From NCBI GenBank assembly GCA_023954195.1, contig JAMLIK010000001.1, positions 1,054,001-1,118,000 of the forward strand: DNA of 64,000 nt, given 5' to 3'. The notes under the pieces were generated by a model that was given only the letters and a program-made list of their open reading frames with translations, had not been told where the DNA came from and searched no databases. The stretch comes from Xanthobacteraceae bacterium. Its GTDB lineage: Bacteria > Pseudomonadota > Alphaproteobacteria > Rhizobiales > Xanthobacteraceae. The translations under genes and the position numbers were made by a program. This document shows, piece by piece, positions 8,462 through 17,107 of the stretch (the first letter of the stretch is position 1; each line of letters opens with the position of its first letter).

Positions 8462-9382
8462 ATGCAGGCGCTTTTCATCGGACAAACCTACATCGACGTG
8501 ACGTTTCTCACCGATCATATGCCGACCGGAGACGAGAAGCACGTCGCCTCCGCCTATGCGGTGTCGTTCGGCGGCAACGCCGTGACCGCGGCGTTCTGCT
8601 GCGCGCGGCTCGGCATCGTGCCGGACCTGCTCACCACCGTCGCCGACGACTGGCTCGGCCGGATGTTTCAGGACATGGCGGTGAAGTACGGCATTCCGCT
8701 GCACGCCCGCAAGGTGCGCACGTCGTCGCTGTCGTTCATCATGCCGAAGGACGGCAAGCGCGCCATCGTGCGCTGCCGCGACGACGACCACCTGCATCCG
8801 TTTCCGATGCTCAACCTCACCGGCTGCCGCGCGCTGCATGTCGACGGCCATCAGCCCGAAGCGGCGCTGCACTATGCCAAACTATGCCGCGAGGCCGGCA
8901 TCCTGACCTCGCTCGACGGCGGCGGCCTGCGCGACAACACGCACGAACTGCTGGAATTCATCGACGTGGCGATGGTCGCCGAGCGGCTCTGCGAGCAGAT
9001 GGAATTGAACCCGCGCGCGATGCTGGACTACCTGAAATCGCGCGGCTGCCGCATCGGCGGGGTGACGCTCGGCGAGCGCGGCCTGGTCTGGTATGACGAA
9101 ACCGGCGTGGTGCGCGAGGTGCCGGCGCTGAAAATACCGGCCGCGCGCGTGATCGACACCAACGGCGCCGGCGACGTGTTTCACGGCGCTTATGTCTACT
9201 CCTATCTCAACGGCCCGTCGAAAAGCTGGCAGCAGCATTTCGCCTTCGCGCAGGCCGCCTCCACGCACAAGATCCAGCATCTCGGCAACGAGGCCGGCCT
9301 GCCGACGCTTGCCGACATCGCCGCCGTGCGCGCGGAGTTTCAGACGCCCCCGGCCGGCAGGCTGCGCGCCGTGCGGCCGTGA
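8462..9382 (+). CDS. PfkB-family carbohydrate kinase
   Basis: This 306-residue sugar kinase of the ribokinase/PfkB family has the N-terminal glycine motif FGGNAVTAAFCCARLG near residue 36 and the C-terminal catalytic signature DTNGAGDVFHGAYVYSY near 237, including the catalytic Asp of GAGD. Enzymes of this family phosphorylate sugars, nucleosides or sugar acids with ATP. GAGGGT precedes the ATG at 8462. It is divergent from the phosphotransferase/enolase-like/VOC unit with 117 bases between, and probably shares a regulatory region and pathway with it. The substrate is not predictable from sequence alone. Confidence 0.92.
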   Translation: MQALFIGQTYIDVTFLTDHMPTGDEKHVASAYAVSFGGNAVTAAFCCARLGIVPDLLTTVADDWLGRMFQDMAVKYGIPLHARKVRTSSLSFIMPKDGKRAIVRCRDDDHLHPFPMLNLTGCRALHVDGHQPEAALHYAKLCREAGILTSLDGGGLRDNTHELLEFIDVAMVAERLCEQMELNPRAMLDYLKSRGCRIGGVTLGERGLVWYDETGVVREVPALKIPAARVIDTNGAGDVFHGAYVYSYLNGPSKSWQQHFAFAQAASTHKIQHLGNEAGLPTLADIAAVRAEFQTPPAGRLRAVRP

Positions 9383-9408
9383 GGGTGGCGCGCCAACAAT
9401 CCCGACAT

Positions 9409-9524
9409 CGTCCCCGCGCAGGCGGGGACCCAGACTCCGCAGCGATTCGGTTCAATCATCAGGGCGACGTGGGGCAAATAACAACCGCCAGCGGTTATGG
9501 GTCCCCGCCTGCGCGGGGACGACG
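9409..9524. repeat. Paired palindromic repeat, family B copy 1
   Basis: The left unit CGTCCCCGCGCAGGCGGGGA (9409 on) and the right unit, its inverse, near 9498-9524 flank about 65 bases of variable sequence. Each unit is itself a hairpin with 8-base arms GTCCCCGC/GCGGGGAC. Copies occur at 23993-24117, 26191-26217 (single unit) and 28450-28570. It lies between convergent genes and might end both transcripts. Confidence 0.85.
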
Positions 9525-9570
9525 CCGACCGTGTTGCAAATCGGCGCGCAAAACAAACGATCGAAACGTT

Positions 9571-10791
9571 TCACGCCATCGCCTTCTTGAGATCGAAGCT
9601 CATGTCGGCCGCCTGCTCCGGCGTGATCGAGCGGCCGGCGGCGAGCATGCGGCGGCCGAAGACATGATCGCCGGCGCGATTGACCGATTCGACGCCGATC
9701 ATCCGGCCGTCCTTGAAGCAGAACACCGAGAACGCGCCCTGCGCCGGGTCGCCGCGCAGCACCGCGTGATCGAAGCCGGCGGTGAGGCCCGCCATCTGCA
9801 ATTTGTCGTCGCCCTGATCGCTCCAGAACCACGGCTGACCATCATAGATTTCCGGCTTGCCGGTGAGGCGCGCGGCGACGCAGCGCGCCTGATCGGTGGC
9901 GTTCTGCACCGACTCCAGCCGTAGCGCCTCGCCGAAACGCGGGCTGTCGAACAGCGCGCAATCGCCGATCGCGGAAATATCCGGATCGGCGGTGAGCAAA
10001 TGCGCGTCGACGATGACGCCCGAAGCGACCGGCAAGCCGGCCTCGGCCGCCAGTTCGACATTCGGCAGCACGCCGACGCCGACCACGACGAGGTCCGCCG
10101 GCAGCCGCCGCCCGTCGCTCAAGGCGACGCCGGTCACCTTGCCGTCCGCGCCCTCGATCGCGGTGGCCCGCACCCCGAAGTGAATGCGGATGCCGGCCTC
10201 GGCGTGCTTGCGCTCGAAATAGGCGGAAATGGGCGGCGTCACCGCCCGCGCCATCACCCGCGGCGCCAGTTCCAGCACGTCGACCTCAAGCCCTTTCGCG
10301 CGCGCCGTCGCCGCGAATTCCAGCCCGATGAAGCCCGCGCCGATCACCACCAGCCGCTGCCCGGCCTTGATGTGGGTGCGCAGCCGCTCGCTTTCGGCGA
10401 AGTTGCGCAGATACATCACGCCGTCGAGGTTGGCGTTCGGCACGTCGAGCAGGCGGTTGCGCGCGCCAAGCGCCAGCACCAGGTGGCCGTAGGGCAGTTC
10501 GGCGCCGGAGCCGAGCCGCACCACGTGGCGGCCGCGATCGATGGCGACGGCATGACCGTCGACCAGCTCGATCGCCTGATCGGCATAGAACTTCGCCGGC
10601 CGGAACAGCAGGCTGTCGGCGCCGCCCCCACCCTTGAGATAGGCTTTCGACAGCGGCGGGCGCTGGTAAGGCGGCAGCGCCTCGTCGTTAATCAGGCGCA
10701 CCGGCCCGGCATAGCCCGATTGCCGCAGCGACACCGCAACCTGAAATCCGGCGTGGCCCGCGCCGACGATCACAACCGTATCCTTCGTCAT
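9571..10791 (-). CDS. FAD-dependent ferredoxin/rubredoxin reductase (putidaredoxin reductase type)
   Basis: This 406-residue flavoprotein should move electrons from NADH or NADPH to a small iron-sulfur protein. It has the N-terminal FAD fingerprint VVIVGAGHAGFQVAVSLRQ, then PPYQRPPLSK typical of putidaredoxin or rhodocoxin reductases. A second GxGxxG for the nicotinamide nucleotide (LVVIGAGFIGLEFAATA) lies near residue 150, and the ISAIGDCA FAD motif near 275. ATG 10791 is preceded by GGTGGGA; an upstream extension to 10857 has no family similarity. No ferredoxin gene adjoins it. In the same window the P450 at 2964-4205 would need such a reductase, a possible but unproven pairing. Confidence 0.93.
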   Translation of the reverse strand: MTKDTVVIVGAGHAGFQVAVSLRQSGYAGPVRLINDEALPPYQRPPLSKAYLKGGGGADSLLFRPAKFYADQAIELVDGHAVAIDRGRHVVRLGSGAELPYGHLVLALGARNRLLDVPNANLDGVMYLRNFAESERLRTHIKAGQRLVVIGAGFIGLEFAATARAKGLEVDVLELAPRVMARAVTPPISAYFERKHAEAGIRIHFGVRATAIEGADGKVTGVALSDGRRLPADLVVVGVGVLPNVELAAEAGLPVASGVIVDAHLLTADPDISAIGDCALFDSPRFGEALRLESVQNATDQARCVAARLTGKPEIYDGQPWFWSDQGDDKLQMAGLTAGFDHAVLRGDPAQGAFSVFCFKDGRMIGVESVNRAGDHVFGRRMLAAGRSITPEQAADMSFDLKKAMA

Positions 10792-10929
10792 CACTAAAAC
10801 ATCCCACCGATCGAGAACCGATGCCCATGGCGGGGTCGGCCCGCCGGCATGATGCATGATCCGGCCGGCTTGTCATCAGCGCCTTGATCGGCGTTAAATG
10901 CGGATATCCCACGCGAAAGGTTTTGCCGC

Positions 10930-11712
10930 ATGTCCACACCGGCCTCCGATCAACCCGCCCTGCTCGCCATCGACGGCGCGGTCGCGACCATCACGCTCAA
11001 TCGGCCGAACAGCTTCAACTCGATCAATCTGGCCATCGGCCAGCGGCTGGAACAGCTCGCCGCCGAGGTCGAGGCCGACGACCGCATCCGCGTGCTGGTG
11101 ATCGAGGGCGCGGGCCGCGCGTTCTGCGGCGGCGGCGACATCCAGGTGTTCGGCGCGTCGATGGACAATCTCGAACCGGTGATCCGCGAACTGCTGAAGC
11201 ATTTCCACGCCTTCACTTTGGCGCTGCGGCGCATGCCGAAGGTGGTGATTTCCAGCGTCCACGGCTCGGCGGCGGGCGCCGGCCTGTCGCTGGCCTTCAT
11301 GGCCGACATGTGCATCGCCGCCGACGACGCCAAGTTCACCGCGGCCTACCACAAGCTCGGCATCTCGCCGGACGGCGGCGGCACCGTCGGCGTCACCGAG
11401 ATCGTCGGCGCGCGGCGCGCGTTGCAGATCTTCCTCGCGGACGGCAGCTTCTCGGCGACGCAGGCCTACGACTGGGGCATGGTGGCGAAGCTGGTGCCGG
11501 CGACGGAGCTGAAAGCCGCCACCCGCGAACTGGCGCAGCGCGTCGCGCAGAACGCGCCGGCGGCGATCGCCGCCACCAAGGCGCTGATCCACCAGTCGCG
11601 ATCCACGCCGGTGGCCCAGCAACTCGACGCCGAGGTCGAACGCATCATCGGCTGCATGCGGCACGACGATTTCCGCGAGGCCGTGGGCCGGTTTCTCAGC
11701 AAGGCGAAATAG
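10930..11712 (+). CDS. Enoyl-CoA hydratase/isomerase family protein
   Basis: This crotonase-fold protein of 260 residues acts on an acyl-CoA. The oxyanion-hole segments GRAFCGGGDIQVF (about 56-68) and SSVHGSAAGAGLSLAFMAD (about 108-126) are present. The two glutamates used by true hydratases are replaced: the usual CEL of GGGCELA is LSL, and the usual PE-x-x-G is YHKLG. The later SPDGGGT resembles isomerases of the PaaG kind. An isomerase or another crotonase reaction is therefore more likely than simple hydration. It is divergent from the flavoprotein and ends at a strong hairpin. Linkage to a particular catabolic route is not visible. Confidence 0.9.
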   Translation: MSTPASDQPALLAIDGAVATITLNRPNSFNSINLAIGQRLEQLAAEVEADDRIRVLVIEGAGRAFCGGGDIQVFGASMDNLEPVIRELLKHFHAFTLALRRMPKVVISSVHGSAAGAGLSLAFMADMCIAADDAKFTAAYHKLGISPDGGGTVGVTEIVGARRALQIFLADGSFSATQAYDWGMVAKLVPATELKAATRELAQRVAQNAPAAIAATKALIHQSRSTPVAQQLDAEVERIIGCMRHDDFREAVGRFLSKAK

Positions 11713-11735
11713 CCCGCCGGTCGCCGACAAAAAAC

Positions 11736-11764
11736 GCCGGGGCGGGATCCTCTCCCGCCCCGGC
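11736..11764. terminator. Bidirectional rho-independent-like terminator
   Basis: GCCGGGGCGGGA and TCCCGCCCCGGC form a perfect 12-base stem with a 5-base loop, flanked by an A-run on the left and TGTTTT on the right. It lies between the convergent crotonase and aldehyde dehydrogenase genes, so it can serve both strands. Confidence 0.85.
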
Positions 11765-11785
11765 GCTGTTTTCACTTCCTGACGA

Positions 11786-13216
11786 TTACGCGGCGTTGAA
11801 GCCGGCGATGGCCTTGACCTCAAGGAAATCCTCAAGGCCGAACTTGCCCCACTCGCGGCCGTTGCCGGACTGCTTGTAGCCGCCGAACGGCGCGGTGCGG
11901 TCGTTCGGCGTGCCTTGCAGGTTGACGTTACCGGCGCGGATCTGGCGGCCGACCTTGCGCGCGCGCTCCACCGTGCCGGCCGAGACGTAGCCGGCCAGGC
12001 CATATGGCGTGTCGTTGGCGAGCCGGACGGCGTCGGCCTCGTCCTTGGCGCCCATCACCACCAGCACCGGCCCGAAGATTTCCTCGCGGGCGATGGTCAT
12101 ATTCTCGGTGACGTCGGCGAACACGGTCGGGCGGACGTAGAAGCCCTTGTTGACGCCTTCCGGCAGGCCGGGGCCGCCGGCGACCAGGGTCGCGCCCTCC
12201 TCGATGCCCTTCTGGATCAAGCCCTGGATCTTGTTCCACTGGTTGCGGTTGACCACCGGGCCGATGGTGGTGCCCTCGGCGCGCGGATCGCCGGCCTTGG
12301 TGGCGTCGGCGACGCCCTTGGCGATGGCCGCGACTTCCTTCATCTTCGACAGCGGCACGATCATCCGCGACGGCGCGTTGCAGGACTGGCCGGAGTTGTT
12401 GAACATGTGGGCGACGCCGCCGGTCACCGCCTTCACCAGGTCGGCGTCTTCCAGAATGACGTTCGGCGACTTGCCGCCGAGTTCCTGGCTGACGCGCTTC
12501 ACCGTCGGCGCGGCGCGCTTGGCGACGTCGATGCCGGCGCGGGTCGAGCCGGTGAACGAGATCATGTCGATGTCGGGATGCTCGCTCATCGCCGCGCCGA
12601 CATCCGGGCCGAGGCCGTTGACGAGGTTGAAGACGCCCTTCGGTACGCCCGCCTCATGAAGGATTTCAGCGAAGATCAGCGCCGAGGTCGGGGTGTATTC
12701 CGACGGCTTCAGGATCATGGTGCAGCCGGCGGCGAGCGCGGGCGCGACCTTGCAGGCGATCTGGTTCAGCGGCCAGTTCCACGGCGTAATCATGCCGACC
12801 ACACCGATCGGCTCGCGCACCACCACGGCGGAGCCGACCGGCTCCTCGAACTGATAGTTCTTCAGCACGTCGAGCGTGGTCATCAGGTGGCCGAGGCCGG
12901 CGCCGGCCTGCAGCCGCTCCGCCATCGGCAGCGGCGCGCCCATCTCGTCGGACACCGAGGCGCCGATCTCCTTCATGCGGTTCTTGTAGATGGCGATGAT
13001 CTTTTCCAGCAGCGCCACGCGCTCCTCGCGGCTGGTCTGCGAGAAGGTCTCGAAAGCGCGCTTGGCGGCGGCCACCGCCTTGTCGACGTCGGCCTTGGAG
13101 CCCAGCGCGACCTCGTACATGGTCTCCTCGGTGGCCGGGTTGACCACCGGCGTCGACTTCTTGACGACGGGATCGACCCAGGCGCCGTCGATATAAAACT
13201 GCATGCGATTGACCAT
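11786..13216 (-). CDS. NAD(P)-dependent aldehyde dehydrogenase
   Basis: This 476-residue enzyme of the ALDH superfamily oxidises an aldehyde to its acid. The general-base Glu lies in SQELGGKSPN (about residue 246). The catalytic Cys is in NNSGQSCNAPSRM (about 280), and the PWN motif (TPWNWPLNQIACK) of the cofactor pocket is near 143. ATG 13216 is supported by GAGGT 8 bases upstream. The C-terminal GGYKQSGNGREWG is typical. It faces the crotonase across a terminator. The substrate is unknown; neighbours suggest general alcohol, aldehyde and acyl-CoA metabolism rather than one recognisable pathway. Confidence 0.95.
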   Translation of the reverse strand: MVNRMQFYIDGAWVDPVVKKSTPVVNPATEETMYEVALGSKADVDKAVAAAKRAFETFSQTSREERVALLEKIIAIYKNRMKEIGASVSDEMGAPLPMAERLQAGAGLGHLMTTLDVLKNYQFEEPVGSAVVVREPIGVVGMITPWNWPLNQIACKVAPALAAGCTMILKPSEYTPTSALIFAEILHEAGVPKGVFNLVNGLGPDVGAAMSEHPDIDMISFTGSTRAGIDVAKRAAPTVKRVSQELGGKSPNVILEDADLVKAVTGGVAHMFNNSGQSCNAPSRMIVPLSKMKEVAAIAKGVADATKAGDPRAEGTTIGPVVNRNQWNKIQGLIQKGIEEGATLVAGGPGLPEGVNKGFYVRPTVFADVTENMTIAREEIFGPVLVVMGAKDEADAVRLANDTPYGLAGYVSAGTVERARKVGRQIRAGNVNLQGTPNDRTAPFGGYKQSGNGREWGKFGLEDFLEVKAIAGFNAA

Positions 13217-13363
13217 GACGAAACCTCACGAAACGGGATTTTTGGAGAACTGAAGCGTTCCGCGCCATCCTTGCACGAAACCGGGACGAAATGAACCCGC
13301 CCGGCGCGGATCCCGGTTGCGGCGGGCGCATTGTCGCAGGCCGTCGCGACCGGCGGCATGGCC

Positions 13364-14359
13364 TCACGCCCCCGGCGCGCGTTCCAGCGTGTCGCGCATC
13401 TGCGCCTTGCGGATGCGCTCGCGGTGGGCGATGTAGAGCCCGCTGCAAATGATGATGCTTGCCCCCAGCACGGTCCAGCGGTCGGGAATCTCGGCGAACA
13501 TGATGACGCCCAGCACGCTCACCCAGACCAGTTGGCTGTAGGTGAAGGGCGCCAGCACCGAGGCGTCGGCGTGGCGATAGGCCAGCACCACGATCCAGTG
13601 GCCGAGCGTCGCGGCGATGCCGATCAGGACCGCGATGGCGACCTGTTGCCAGCTCGGCGTCACCCAGAAGAACGGCGCCAGCAGCGACAGCACGACGAAA
13701 CCGACGATCGCCGACCAGGCCATCGTCGTCACCGGGCGGTCGACACCGGCGATCTGCCGCGTCAGCACCAGCGCGAAAGCCCAGCCCAGCGCCGAGACGA
13801 TCGGGAACACCGCCGCCGGGTGGAAGGCGGCGGTGCCCGGCCGCACCACGATCAGAACACCGATCAGCCCGACGAAGGTGGCGATCCAGCGCCGGACGCC
13901 GACCTTCTCCGCCAGCATCACGATCGAGAGGCAGGTAACGAACATCGGCGCGATGAAGGCGGTGGCGGACGCCTCCGCGATCGGCAGATAGCTAAGGCCC
14001 CAGATGAAGAACAGCGACGACCCCACCAGCCCGACGCCGCGCAGCACCTGAATCACCGGCCGCCGCGTCGCCAGCACGTTGCCGCCGCGCCGCATCATCA
14101 TCGCCGGCATCATAATCAGGACGAAGACGAAAAACCGGATCCAGGCGATCTCGACCACCGGCAGGCCGGTGCGCGTGAGGTATTTGGCGAGCGCGTCCGA
14201 GCACGCCAGGAACACGGTGGAGGCCACCACCAGCGCGATGCCGCGAAACGGCCGGTCGGTGCGCTGCGGGGCGCGCAGCGCGGCGGCCCGGCGGGGCCTT
14301 TCCGGATTGACGGGGATTTGATCGGCGAAAGCCGTAACCGGCGCGGGGGGCGGGGACAA
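13364..14359 (-). CDS. EamA/DMT-family transporter
   Basis: This is a drug/metabolite transporter with about ten hydrophobic helices in two EamA repeats. Recognisable stretches are GIALVVASTVFLACSDALAK (first helix), the segment after GVGLVGSSLFFIWGLSYLPI, and the second repeat from FHPAAVFPIVSALGWAFALV on. The open frame runs up to GTG 14542, but the extra N-terminal part is Pro/Arg-rich and unlike a transporter. That start would also leave only 21 bases to the divergent hydrolase gene. The nearest later candidate, TTG 14359, gives about 331 residues; no clear ribosome site decides it. Such proteins export amino acids or other small metabolites; the substrate is unknown. Confidence 0.85.
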   Translation of the reverse strand: MSPPPAPVTAFADQIPVNPERPRRAAALRAPQRTDRPFRGIALVVASTVFLACSDALAKYLTRTGLPVVEIAWIRFFVFVLIMMPAMMMRRGGNVLATRRPVIQVLRGVGLVGSSLFFIWGLSYLPIAEASATAFIAPMFVTCLSIVMLAEKVGVRRWIATFVGLIGVLIVVRPGTAAFHPAAVFPIVSALGWAFALVLTRQIAGVDRPVTTMAWSAIVGFVVLSLLAPFFWVTPSWQQVAIAVLIGIAATLGHWIVVLAYRHADASVLAPFTYSQLVWVSVLGVIMFAEIPDRWTVLGASIIICSGLYIAHRERIRKAQMRDTLERAPGA

Positions 14360-14563
14360 ATCGGGCTCGGAATCGCGGGGCCAGAAGGAAGCCGGACCAA
14401 ACGCTACTCGCGCCTTGCCGACAAGAGCCGAAACCGGGAAGCCGATATGCGCCGCCGCCGCATCGGCCCGCGGCGGCGGCGCGACCGGCTTGTGCCGGGA
14501 GCGCGGACATTGTGTTATAGCCGCCATCCCCGCCGAACCCACGGCCGCCCCAGGAGACGATTA

Positions 14564-15865
14564 ATGCTCGACCACGCCAAGTCCGCGCTCAGCCTGACGC
14601 CCTCGACCGCCGCGCCCGAAAGTCTCGGCATGTCGGGGGCGCGGCTCGGCCGCATCGAGGATCACCTCAAGCGCCGCTATCTGGAGAGCGGCCGCTTTCC
14701 CGGCACCCGGACCCTGATCTACCGGCGCGGCGCCATCGCCCACTCGGCGGTGCAAGGCTACGCCGACGTCGAGCGCAAGGCGCCGATGAAGGACGACACC
14801 ATCTTCCGCATCTATTCGATGACCAAGCCGATCACCACGGTCGCCTTCATGATGCTGGTGGAGGAAGGCCGCGTCGCGCTCGACGAGCCGGTCCATAAAT
14901 ACATTCCGCAATGGAAGGACCTGCGGGTGTTCGTGGCCGGCGTCGCGCCGGCGTTCCTGACCCGGCCGGTGGCGCGGCCGATGCAGATCATCGACCTGCT
15001 GCGCCACACCTCCGGCCTCACCTACGGCTTTCAGGCGCGCAGCAACATCGATGCCGCCTATCGCGAGAAGAAGATCGGCGAGGTCGAAAAGTTCGGCACC
15101 ATGCAGTCGATGATCGACGACCTCGCGCAAATCCCGCTGGAGTTCTCGCCGGGCGACGCCTGGAACTATTCGGTCTCCACCGACGTGCTCGGCTACCTGA
15201 TCGAGACAATCAGCGGCAAGCCGTTCGAGCAGTTCCTCAAGGAACGCATCTTCGATCCGCTCGGCATGGTCGACACCGACTTTTACGTTCCCGCCGCCAA
15301 GGCGCATCGCTTCGCCGCCTGCTACAACGCCACCCCCGGCGGCATGGCGTCGTTCAATGCGCCGAACGCCCAGGGCGCGCTGTTCCTTCAGGACGACCCG
15401 ACCACCTCCAGCTTCCTCGAAAAGCCTTCGTTCATTTCCGGCGGCGGCGGACTGTGCTCGACGGCGTCGGATTATCTCGCCTTCTGCCGCGCGCTGCTCA
15501 ACCGCGGCGAACTCGGCGGCACGAGGCTTATCGGCCCCAAAACGCTGGCGCTGATGACCACCAATCACCTGCCGGGCAACAAGGACCTGACGCAACTGTC
15601 GCGCTCGCTGTTCAGCGAGGCGACCTATGCCGGCGTCGGCTTCGGCCTCGGCTTCTCGGTGACGATGGATCCGGCGCTGACCATGATCCCCGGCAGCCCC
15701 GGCGAATACGCCTGGGGCGGCGCGGCCACCACCTCATTCTGGATCGATCCGGCGGAAGACCTGATCGCCATCTTCATGACCCAGGTGTTGCCGTCGAGCG
15801 CCTATCCGGTGCGGCGCGAACTGCGCACGCTGGTCTATTCGGCGATCACCGACAGCAATTTGTAA
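14564..15865 (+). CDS. Serine hydrolase of the class C beta-lactamase/esterase fold
   Basis: This 433-residue protein belongs to the beta-lactamase-related serine hydrolases, many of which are esterases. The nucleophile motif SMTK (in FRIYSMTKPITTVAFMM, near residue 87) and the YSV motif (in GDAWNYSVSTDVLGYLIE, near 200) are present. A late GGAATTSFWIDP takes the place of the KTG/HxG loop. Only the ATG at 14564 has a strong ribosome site, AGGAGA. No signal peptide is seen, so it probably works in the cytoplasm, which fits an esterase better than a drug resistance enzyme. It ends near a hairpin repeat. The substrate is unknown. Confidence 0.9.
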   Translation: MLDHAKSALSLTPSTAAPESLGMSGARLGRIEDHLKRRYLESGRFPGTRTLIYRRGAIAHSAVQGYADVERKAPMKDDTIFRIYSMTKPITTVAFMMLVEEGRVALDEPVHKYIPQWKDLRVFVAGVAPAFLTRPVARPMQIIDLLRHTSGLTYGFQARSNIDAAYREKKIGEVEKFGTMQSMIDDLAQIPLEFSPGDAWNYSVSTDVLGYLIETISGKPFEQFLKERIFDPLGMVDTDFYVPAAKAHRFAACYNATPGGMASFNAPNAQGALFLQDDPTTSSFLEKPSFISGGGGLCSTASDYLAFCRALLNRGELGGTRLIGPKTLALMTTNHLPGNKDLTQLSRSLFSEATYAGVGFGLGFSVTMDPALTMIPGSPGEYAWGGAATTSFWIDPAEDLIAIFMTQVLPSSAYPVRRELRTLVYSAITDSNL

Positions 15866-15912
15866 TTCCCGGTGAGGCGCGCCCCGCGCGCGCTGCGCAC
15901 GAAGTGACGCTG

Positions 15913-15965
15913 CGCAGAACCGGGGCCGTTCCGACGACAGTGTTCGCGACGGTCCCGGTTCTGCG
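15913..15965. repeat. Hairpin repeat between convergent genes
   Basis: CGCAGAACCGGG (15913-15924) and its perfect reverse complement (15954-15965) enclose 29 bases. It lies between the ends of the hydrolase and the alcohol dehydrogenase genes. There is no U-run, so it is either a repeat element or a weak terminator. Confidence 0.7.
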
Positions 15966-16019
15966 AAGCAGCGTTGCACGCTGCATCGCGCCCGGGACAC
16001 GGGCAGCGCGTTCCCTCCC

Positions 16020-17075
16020 CTACGGCGTCAGCACCGCGCGGCCGACCAGCTTGCCGCTCTTGAGCGCATTCAGCGCCTCGTCGGCCTTGGCCAGCGGCAT
16101 GGTCGTCACCGGGATCGGCGCGACCTTCTTGGTGCGCACCAGGTCGAGCAGTTCCTCGGTCTCGCGCAGATTGCCGACATAGCTGCCCTGAATGGTGATC
16201 GCCTTGATCGGAATCAGCGGCAGCGCCCACGGCGCACCGCCGCCGAACAGGCCGACCATCACCAGCTTGCCGCCCTTGGTCAGGCAGTCGAAGCCGAGCT
16301 GCGCGGTCTGGGCGTTGCCGACCAGATCGATCGCCGCATAGACCGGCCCGCCGGCCTTGTCCGCGATCTGCGCCAGCGCATCCGCCGCCGCGCCGTCGAC
16401 GGCGCCGAGCGCGCCGGCGGCGATCGCCGCCTCGCGCTTGCGCGGGTCGATATCGACCACGATCGCGCCCTTGCCGCCCATCGCCTTCAACAGCGACAGC
16501 GCCATCAGGCCGAGGCCGCCGGCGCCGAAGATCACGACCGGATGATGCAGCACCGATTCCACCTTCTTCAGCGCGCTGTAGGTGGTGACGCCGGAGCAGG
16601 CGTAAGGCGCGGCGGTGACCGGATCGAGCCCCTTCAGATTGATGAGATACTTCGCGTTCGGCACCGTCATGTAATCGGCATAGCCGCCGTCGCAGTAGAC
16701 GCCGAGCGAATTGGCCTTGGGGCACATGTTCTCCTGATCGGCGAGGCACAGTTCGCACTTGCCGCAGCCGAGCCACGGATAGACCAGGCAGACGTCGCCG
16801 ACCTTGAGATCGCCTTTGGCGTCGGGGCCGATCGCCACCACCTCGCCGACCGTCTCGTGGCCCATGGTGCGCGGCAGCGACACGCCGCGATCCTTCAGCG
16901 ACAGCGGCTTGCGGCCGTGGCCGAGATCGTAGCCGCCCTCCCAGATGTGCAGGTCGCTATGGCAGACGCCGGCGGCCTTCACCTTAATCAGCACCTGGGT
17001 CCCGGCGGGCTGCGGCGTCGGCTCGTTCACCTCGGTCAGGGGTGCGTTGAAATCGGTGACCTTGAAGCTTTTCAT
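16020..17075 (-). CDS. Zinc-dependent alcohol dehydrogenase
   Basis: This 351-residue medium-chain dehydrogenase should oxidise alcohols with NAD(P). Catalytic zinc ligands are visible in AAGVCHSDLH (about residue 38) and TMGHETVGEV (GHE, about 72). The structural zinc loop is GCGKCELCLADQENMCPK, with four Cys near 103-117. The Rossmann glycines are in FGAGGLGLMALSLLK near 183. It resembles the group of alcohol dehydrogenases with a CHSDLH start that act on primary or aromatic alcohols. It is followed closely upstream by the dehydrogenase/molybdoenzyme pair on the same strand (32-base gap), so it may be co-transcribed with them. Confidence 0.95.
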   Translation of the reverse strand: MKSFKVTDFNAPLTEVNEPTPQPAGTQVLIKVKAAGVCHSDLHIWEGGYDLGHGRKPLSLKDRGVSLPRTMGHETVGEVVAIGPDAKGDLKVGDVCLVYPWLGCGKCELCLADQENMCPKANSLGVYCDGGYADYMTVPNAKYLINLKGLDPVTAAPYACSGVTTYSALKKVESVLHHPVVIFGAGGLGLMALSLLKAMGGKGAIVVDIDPRKREAAIAAGALGAVDGAAADALAQIADKAGGPVYAAIDLVGNAQTAQLGFDCLTKGGKLVMVGLFGGGAPWALPLIPIKAITIQGSYVGNLRETEELLDLVRTKKVAPIPVTTMPLAKADEALNALKSGKLVGRAVLTP

Positions 17076-17107
17076 GGCGTCGGTTCCTCGGGCTCGTTCG
17101 TTGTTCG

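Noticed and set aside
14514-14519. TATAAC on the reverse strand as a -10 box for the EamA transporter gene
   Set aside because: The expected -35 position reads GTGGGT, far from TTGACA, so I did not list it as a promoter.
13331-14563. The upstream part of a long forward frame leading into the serine hydrolase
   Set aside because: The first 411 codons are His/Arg/Gln-rich shadow of the EamA transporter gene. The real start is ATG 14564 with AGGAGA.
14564-15865. Serine hydrolase as a class C beta-lactamase resistance gene
   Set aside because: The fold is shared, but there is no signal peptide and the third active-site motif is GGAATT rather than KTG; an esterase-like role is more likely.
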